Positions 60,283 to 64,000 of a stretch of DNA of 64,000 bases are shown in pieces. This stretch comes from Butyricimonas synergistica DSM 23225 (lineage in GTDB: Bacteria; Bacteroidota; Bacteroidia; Bacteroidales; Marinifilaceae). The translations under genes and the position numbers were made by a program. How positions within the stretch are numbered: position 1 is the first letter of the stretch; the number at the start of each line of letters is the position of its first letter. The notes under the pieces were generated by a model. That model had not been told where the DNA came from. It did no database searches and worked only from the letters and a program-made list of their open reading frames with translations. The DNA lies in contig NZ_KB903367.1 in assembly GCF_000379665.1 (NCBI RefSeq), positions 310,001 through 374,000 of the forward strand, written 5' to 3'.

Positions 60283-61476
60283 ATGATAAATCAGTGCAAG
60301 TTTATAGGTTTTCTGTTGGTTATCTTTCTGTTAGGGGGTATAAGAACTCTCGAAGCACAAGACGCATTGGGTAAAATTACTTGTATTTGCATCGACGCGG
60401 GGCACGGGGGAAAAGATCCGGGAGCTATAAGCGGGCGTCTGAAAGAAAAGGATATTACATTGGCAATAGCCTTGAAATTAGGCAAGATGATAAAAGATGC
60501 CTATCCCAATATAAAAGTGGTATATACGCGCACGAAGGATGTGGCGGTAGATTTGCGCGAACGGGGACGAATCGCGAATAAAGCTAAAGCACAATTGTTT
60601 ATATCCATTCACGTGAATAAATTTGCTAAATCTACGGTGCGTGGGGTAGAGACATACGTGTTGGGGTTGCATAAATCGGAAGCAAGTTTTCAAGTCGCCA
60701 TGAAAGAGAATGAGGCAATCCATTACGAGGAAGATTACACGGTGAAATATGACGGTTTTGATCCCAAGAAAGCGGAATCTTATATCATGTTCAATTTCTT
60801 GAAAAATAGTCATTTGAAGAATAGTATGGAGTTCGCGGCACCTGTTCAGAAAGAATTGGTAGCTAAAACCCGAATGCCGGATCGAGAAGTGCGCCAAGCT
60901 GGTTTTATTGTTCTGATGGACGTGGGGATGCCTGCCGTGTTGATCGAGACCGGTTTTATCTCGAACCCGAGTGACCAGAAAATATTGATTTCCGAATCCG
61001 GGCAAACGAACCTCGCTAAGGCTATTTTTTCAGGTTTTCAATCTTATAAAAATAATGTAGAGCGGAATAGCGTGGTGATAAAAGGAGGTGCGGGAGAGGA
61101 AAAAGTGATTGCGAAGGCGGAAGAAAAAAGGACTGATACTCAGAATGAAGCGAGGAAAACGGTTGAGCCCGAGAAGAAAAAAACGGAAAATGTTGTTGCG
61201 CTTCAAAATAAAAATGACTTATTTTACGCTGTTCAAGTCGCCTCGTCTAAGACCAGAATCAAGGATTTCGGGTATTTGAAACTGAAAGAAAAAGTAGAAG
61301 AATTGAAGGGCGTAGATCGTTATCGTTATTACGTGGGAAAAACTTCTACCTATGGAAAAGCGTTAGAAAAGCAGAAGGAGATTCGGAAAGTGGTGAAGGA
61401 TTGCTTTATTATTGCGATATATAAAGGGAAGCAGATAACTGTTACCGAGGCACGAAAAATAGAACAAAAGAAGTAA
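60283..61476 (+). CDS. N-acetylmuramoyl-L-alanine amidase (amidase_3) with SPOR-like tail
   Basis: A periplasmic zinc amidase that cuts stem peptides from peptidoglycan during division. 397 aa, signal peptide 1-26 (...GIRTLEAQ). Zinc/catalytic blocks: IDAGHGGKDPGAIS (His41), LFISIHVNKFAKS, and VLIETGFISNPSDQ. A family-typical insertion with FDPKKAESYIMFNF lies between. A charged linker (about 265-305, rich in K/E) leads to a SPOR-like domain, FYAVQVASSKTRI to FIIAIYKGK, that may bind denuded glycan at the septum. Followed 17 nt later by the MlaD gene, an order common in Bacteroidota. Confidence 0.9.
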   Translation: MINQCKFIGFLLVIFLLGGIRTLEAQDALGKITCICIDAGHGGKDPGAISGRLKEKDITLAIALKLGKMIKDAYPNIKVVYTRTKDVAVDLRERGRIANKAKAQLFISIHVNKFAKSTVRGVETYVLGLHKSEASFQVAMKENEAIHYEEDYTVKYDGFDPKKAESYIMFNFLKNSHLKNSMEFAAPVQKELVAKTRMPDREVRQAGFIVLMDVGMPAVLIETGFISNPSDQKILISESGQTNLAKAIFSGFQSYKNNVERNSVVIKGGAGEEKVIAKAEEKRTDTQNEARKTVEPEKKKTENVVALQNKNDLFYAVQVASSKTRIKDFGYLKLKEKVEELKGVDRYRYYVGKTSTYGKALEKQKEIRKVVKDCFIIAIYKGKQITVTEARKIEQKK

Positions 61477-61493
61477 AGAATAAAATTATACTC

Positions 61494-62681
61494 ATGAAAC
61501 TGAAGAGAGAAGCTAAGCTAGCATTAACTGCAATTATCGCAGTATTTGTTTTAATCTGGGGAATCAATTTTTTGAAAGGTTCGTCGTTATTTGAATCCAA
61601 AAGTATATTTTATGGGGTATATAATAGCGTGGAAGGATTAAAAGTATCCAGTGGCGTTGTGTACCGCGGCTATCAGGTAGGGCAGGTTATCTCCATTCAG
61701 TTTACAGGTGAACGGTATGACAAGGTTCTTGTGAAATTTTCAGTCAATAAAGGCTTGGAATTACCTTCCAATAGTTTGGCGATGATCCAGAGTGCCGATT
61801 TGATGGGGTCTAAGGTGATCGACTTGATCCCGGGTGACTCGCCTGTTTTTGCGGTTAGTGGTGATACGCTGACTTCTAAAACAGAACAAGGGTTAATGGA
61901 GCAAGTGAGTCGGCAAATGTTGCCTCTGAAACAGAAAGCCGAACGACTGTTAGGTTCTCTTGACTCCGTGATGGTCATTGTGCAGGGTGTTTTTAACGAG
62001 GAAACTAAAAAAAATTTGAATAATAGTTTTGCCAGTATCGATCGCACGTTACGGAATATTGAAGGAGCTTCCGGGAATTTGGATACCTTGATGCAGACGG
62101 AATCTGCGCGGGTGAGTGAAATATTGCGGAATATAAATAGTATCACAGCTAACCTGTCGGATAATAATGAAGAAATATCTAATATATTAGGAAATTTCTC
62201 GTCTATCAGTGATTCTTTGCGTCAGGCAAACTTGCACCAAATGTTGACAAGTGTTGATAATATACTGGGACGGGTCGATTCTATCTTCGCTAAAATAAAT
62301 AAAGGGGAGGGTACGATAGGAGCTCTCGTGAACGATAATGACCTTTATTATAACTTGAATCAAGTGAGTGAAAATCTTAATCGGTTGTTAGTAGAATTCA
62401 GGTATAACCCGCGTCGATTCATTAACCTTTCATTAATAGATTTTTCCTCCGGCAAAATAGGCTTGGATGAGTACGGGATCGTGATACACGAATCATCTGA
62501 ACGCTTGAGTATGGATTCTGAATTGTATATTCAAAATCCTGGATTGAAAGAAGTTAAGTATAAAGATAAGTATCTTTATATTGTGGATAGTTTTAAGAAA
62601 TTGAAGGCAGCCCAACGAAAACTGGACGATGTCATCAAACGTTATAAAAATGCTTATATAGTTAAAATTGACTTCGTTTGA
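61494..62681 (+). CDS. MlaD/MCE-domain lipid-transport protein
   Basis: A 395-aa inner-membrane anchored MCE protein. One N-terminal helix (about 8-24, ALTAIIAVFVLIWGINFLKG) leads to the MCE domain (about 38-115: VYNSVEGLKVSSGVVYRGYQ, VGQVISIQF, ADLMGSKVIDLIPGD). Then comes a long helical region with repeated N/S-rich heptads (SRQMLPLKQKAERLLGSLDS, LDTLMQTESARVSEILRNIN) of the type that forms MCE tunnels. The final 90 residues are specific to Bacteroidota. MlaE and MlaF are not adjacent. It follows the amidase gene and precedes the dnaA region. Confidence 0.88.
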   Translation: MKLKREAKLALTAIIAVFVLIWGINFLKGSSLFESKSIFYGVYNSVEGLKVSSGVVYRGYQVGQVISIQFTGERYDKVLVKFSVNKGLELPSNSLAMIQSADLMGSKVIDLIPGDSPVFAVSGDTLTSKTEQGLMEQVSRQMLPLKQKAERLLGSLDSVMVIVQGVFNEETKKNLNNSFASIDRTLRNIEGASGNLDTLMQTESARVSEILRNINSITANLSDNNEEISNILGNFSSISDSLRQANLHQMLTSVDNILGRVDSIFAKINKGEGTIGALVNDNDLYYNLNQVSENLNRLLVEFRYNPRRFINLSLIDFSSGKIGLDEYGIVIHESSERLSMDSELYIQNPGLKEVKYKDKYLYIVDSFKKLKAAQRKLDDVIKRYKNAYIVKIDFV

Positions 62682-63053
62682 AAATTAGAATTATTCTAAA
62701 TAATAAATTTTAGAACTTGGTTTTTGTTAACATAAAAGCAGATCATTTAGAATTTAAGATAGAAGTTTTGTATCAATTTTTAGACCTAGGACTTAAAGGT
62801 TTATCATGAAAAACGACCCCGTGAATTGTTACGTTTATGTTAAGACTTTAAAAGCGTTCTGGTAGAAATGGGAACGAGGGGATTGAGGTGTAATTATATG
62901 TATTTCAGTGTATTGAATCTAAAATATTGATACCTAAACGGTAAGAGATTCTTGGTGAAAAACAAGTAAAAGGCTCATTTTTTTTACAGAAATTTTTTTT
63001 CGAATTTAGCATTCCATTTCATTTGGATGAATAGGGAATAAAATAATATATAC
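62682..63053. other. Intergenic region upstream of dnaA
   Basis: 372 nt, AT-rich, no gene. A short palindrome, TTAGAATTATTCTAA (62685-62699), follows the MlaD stop. I searched by eye for DnaA boxes (TTATCCACA and near variants, both strands) and found none. A T-rich block with several T runs lies at about 62979-63000. Any oriC function is unsupported. Confidence 0.5.
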
Positions 63054-64000
63054 ATGAAAAGGGATTGTAAAAGTGTTTGGTCTGAATGTCTCGACCTAAT
63101 TAAAGAACAAGTAGCACCAAGAACATTTAAAACGTGGTTCTTGCCTATACGTGCTTTGAACTTTCAGGAGGACGTGTTGACGATTCAAGTTCCGAGTCAA
63201 TACGTGTACGAGTGTCTGGAAGAACACTTTGTGGAGATTTTGCGGAAGGCAATTCGCACCGTAATTGGTCCGAAAGCCAAATTGGAATATTCGGTTGTCG
63301 TGGAGGAGAGCCATCCCCGAGATCCGATTTCTGTGACAATGTCTTCCTCTAACGTGAAGAAAGCTGAGCCGAGTACGGTTTACTTGAATGGTAAATCGGG
63401 TGATGCCGCTTTGAAGAATCCTTTTGAGCGTAATAATAATCTTTTGCAAATAGACCCGCAATTGAATCCTTCTTATACTCTAGACAGTTATATAGAAGGT
63501 AGCTGTAATCGTTTGGCAAAATCTGCAGCCGTGGCTATTGCTCAAAATCCCGGGGGAACAGCCTTTAATCCCTTGTTGATTTACGGTGGTTCCGGGTTAG
63601 GTAAAACACATTTAGCTCAAGCTATCGGGATGGAAGTCAAGCAGAATTACCCGAATAAAGTGGTGTTGTACTTGACAACGAACGTGTTCCAGACGCAGTT
63701 CACTGAAGCTGTGCGTAAGAACGAGATCAATGATTTCTTGCACTTTTATCAGTTGATAGACGTGTTGATTTTGGATGATATTCACGAGTTGGCAGGAAAA
63801 ACTGCTACCCAGAATACTTTCTTCCATATTTTCAATCATTTGCATCAATCCGGTAAGCAATTGATATTGACTTCTGATCGTTCCCCGGCTGAATTGAGTG
63901 GTTTAGAAGAACGTTTGCTTTCCCGTTTCCGCTGGGGATTGTCTGCTGAAATTAAATCGCCGGATTACGAGACCCGTATGGCAATTGCCCGTTTTAAAGC
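63054..64000 (+). CDS. dnaA: Chromosomal replication initiator DnaA (partial, cut by right edge)
   Basis: The AAA+ protein that opens oriC. 315 complete codons are present from the ATG at 63054. Domain I (about 1-90) has VWSECLDLIKEQVAPRTFKT and WFLPIRAL. The AAA+ domain III begins near 140: LDSYIEGSCNRLAKSAAVAI, Walker A GGSGLGKTHL, the segment NKVVLYLTTNVF, Walker B LILDDIHEL, sensor I ILTSDRSP and the arginine-finger region ERLLSRFRWGL. The helix-turn-helix DnaA-box-binding domain IV lies beyond the window. Confidence 0.96.
   Translation, partial: MKRDCKSVWSECLDLIKEQVAPRTFKTWFLPIRALNFQEDVLTIQVPSQYVYECLEEHFVEILRKAIRTVIGPKAKLEYSVVVEESHPRDPISVTMSSSNVKKAEPSTVYLNGKSGDAALKNPFERNNNLLQIDPQLNPSYTLDSYIEGSCNRLAKSAAVAIAQNPGGTAFNPLLIYGGSGLGKTHLAQAIGMEVKQNYPNKVVLYLTTNVFQTQFTEAVRKNEINDFLHFYQLIDVLILDDIHELAGKTATQNTFFHIFNHLHQSGKQLILTSDRSPAELSGLEERLLSRFRWGLSAEIKSPDYETRMAIARFK

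Noticed and set aside
62827-62839. TGTTACGTTTATG, a 13-mer shared with the inverted repeat at 13350-13362
   Set aside because: In 64 kb about 30 pairs of identical 13-mers are expected by chance, and the dnaA copy has no inverted partner.
1-64000. CRISPR arrays, rRNA operons, prophage or insertion sequences
   Set aside because: No regularly spaced direct repeats, rRNA sequence, phage structural genes or transposase frames were seen in reading the window.

Overview
The window reads as chromosomal DNA of a gut-type Bacteroidota (Bacteroidales). Evidence: two complete SusC/SusD loci with STN-type receptors, FecR anti-sigma factors with a DUF4974-like tail and ECF sigma factors; many upstream regions carrying the Bacteroidota vegetative promoter (TTTG, 17-19 nt, TAnnTTTG); an Mpi-type serine invertase; a putative serine palmitoyltransferase; PyrB/PyrI; and few Shine-Dalgarno sequences. 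The paired FecR/SusCD loci beside DUF4369-TlpA proteins, plus HydE, suggest Odoribacteraceae (Odoribacter/Butyricimonas-like). That family assignment is inference. I see no rRNA, CRISPR array, insertion sequence or prophage.

Layout. 1-14,500 is mostly core genes: recQ (minus, runs off the left edge), kdsD, a DUF5686 outer-membrane protein, lptB, tRNA-Leu(UAG), tig, a TPR membrane protein, recF, a DciA-like DUF721 gene, a fused PlsC-GNAT acyltransferase, a LysE exporter containing an 11-G run, and an isolated hydE. 14,589-17,291 encodes a large membrane-anchored protein with a propeller-like C-terminus. 17,320-27,486 is the first sigma/FecR/SusC/SusD locus with two lipoproteins. 27,705-36,865 is the second, with DUF4843 and PKD-like lipoproteins. 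Neither contains a recognisable glycoside hydrolase, lyase, sulfatase or peptidase. 36,965-44,102 is a compact five-gene operon of exported thiol-redox proteins: a TlpA lipoprotein, two tandem FG-GAP/DsbD-alpha fusions, a second TlpA and a divergent thioredoxin. An orphan LytTR regulator and an Rpn-type nuclease follow. 45,948-64,000 returns to core functions: putative spt, bamD, rpoZ, coaBC, pyrB-pyrI, an HU protein, an Mpi-like invertase, pruA, an ABC-F protein, rlmB, lptD, a cell-wall amidase, an MCE/MlaD protein and dnaA (cut by the right edge).

How the genes fit together. kdsD, lptB, lptD, bamD, the amidase and the MlaD protein serve envelope biogenesis. The PlsC-GNAT fusion and the putative serine palmitoyltransferase point to amino-acid lipids and sphingolipids. 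Each SusC carries an N-terminal STN domain and sits behind a FecR and an ECF sigma gene, the layout of trans-envelope cell-surface signalling. Both fecR genes are preceded by the same 12-mer with an ECF-like spacing to CGT, a likely autoregulated promoter.

Most interesting regions: the exported redox/propeller operon beside SusCD; a pyrB leader with a strong terminator and a 36-codon leader ORF that stops in the terminator loop, resembling enterobacterial pyrBI attenuation; the paired ECF promoters; the Mpi-like invertase with inverted AAACGTTC(G/A)T half-sites around its promoter; the G11 tract in lysE; and a perfect TGTGA-N6-TCACA palindrome ahead of the second sigma gene.
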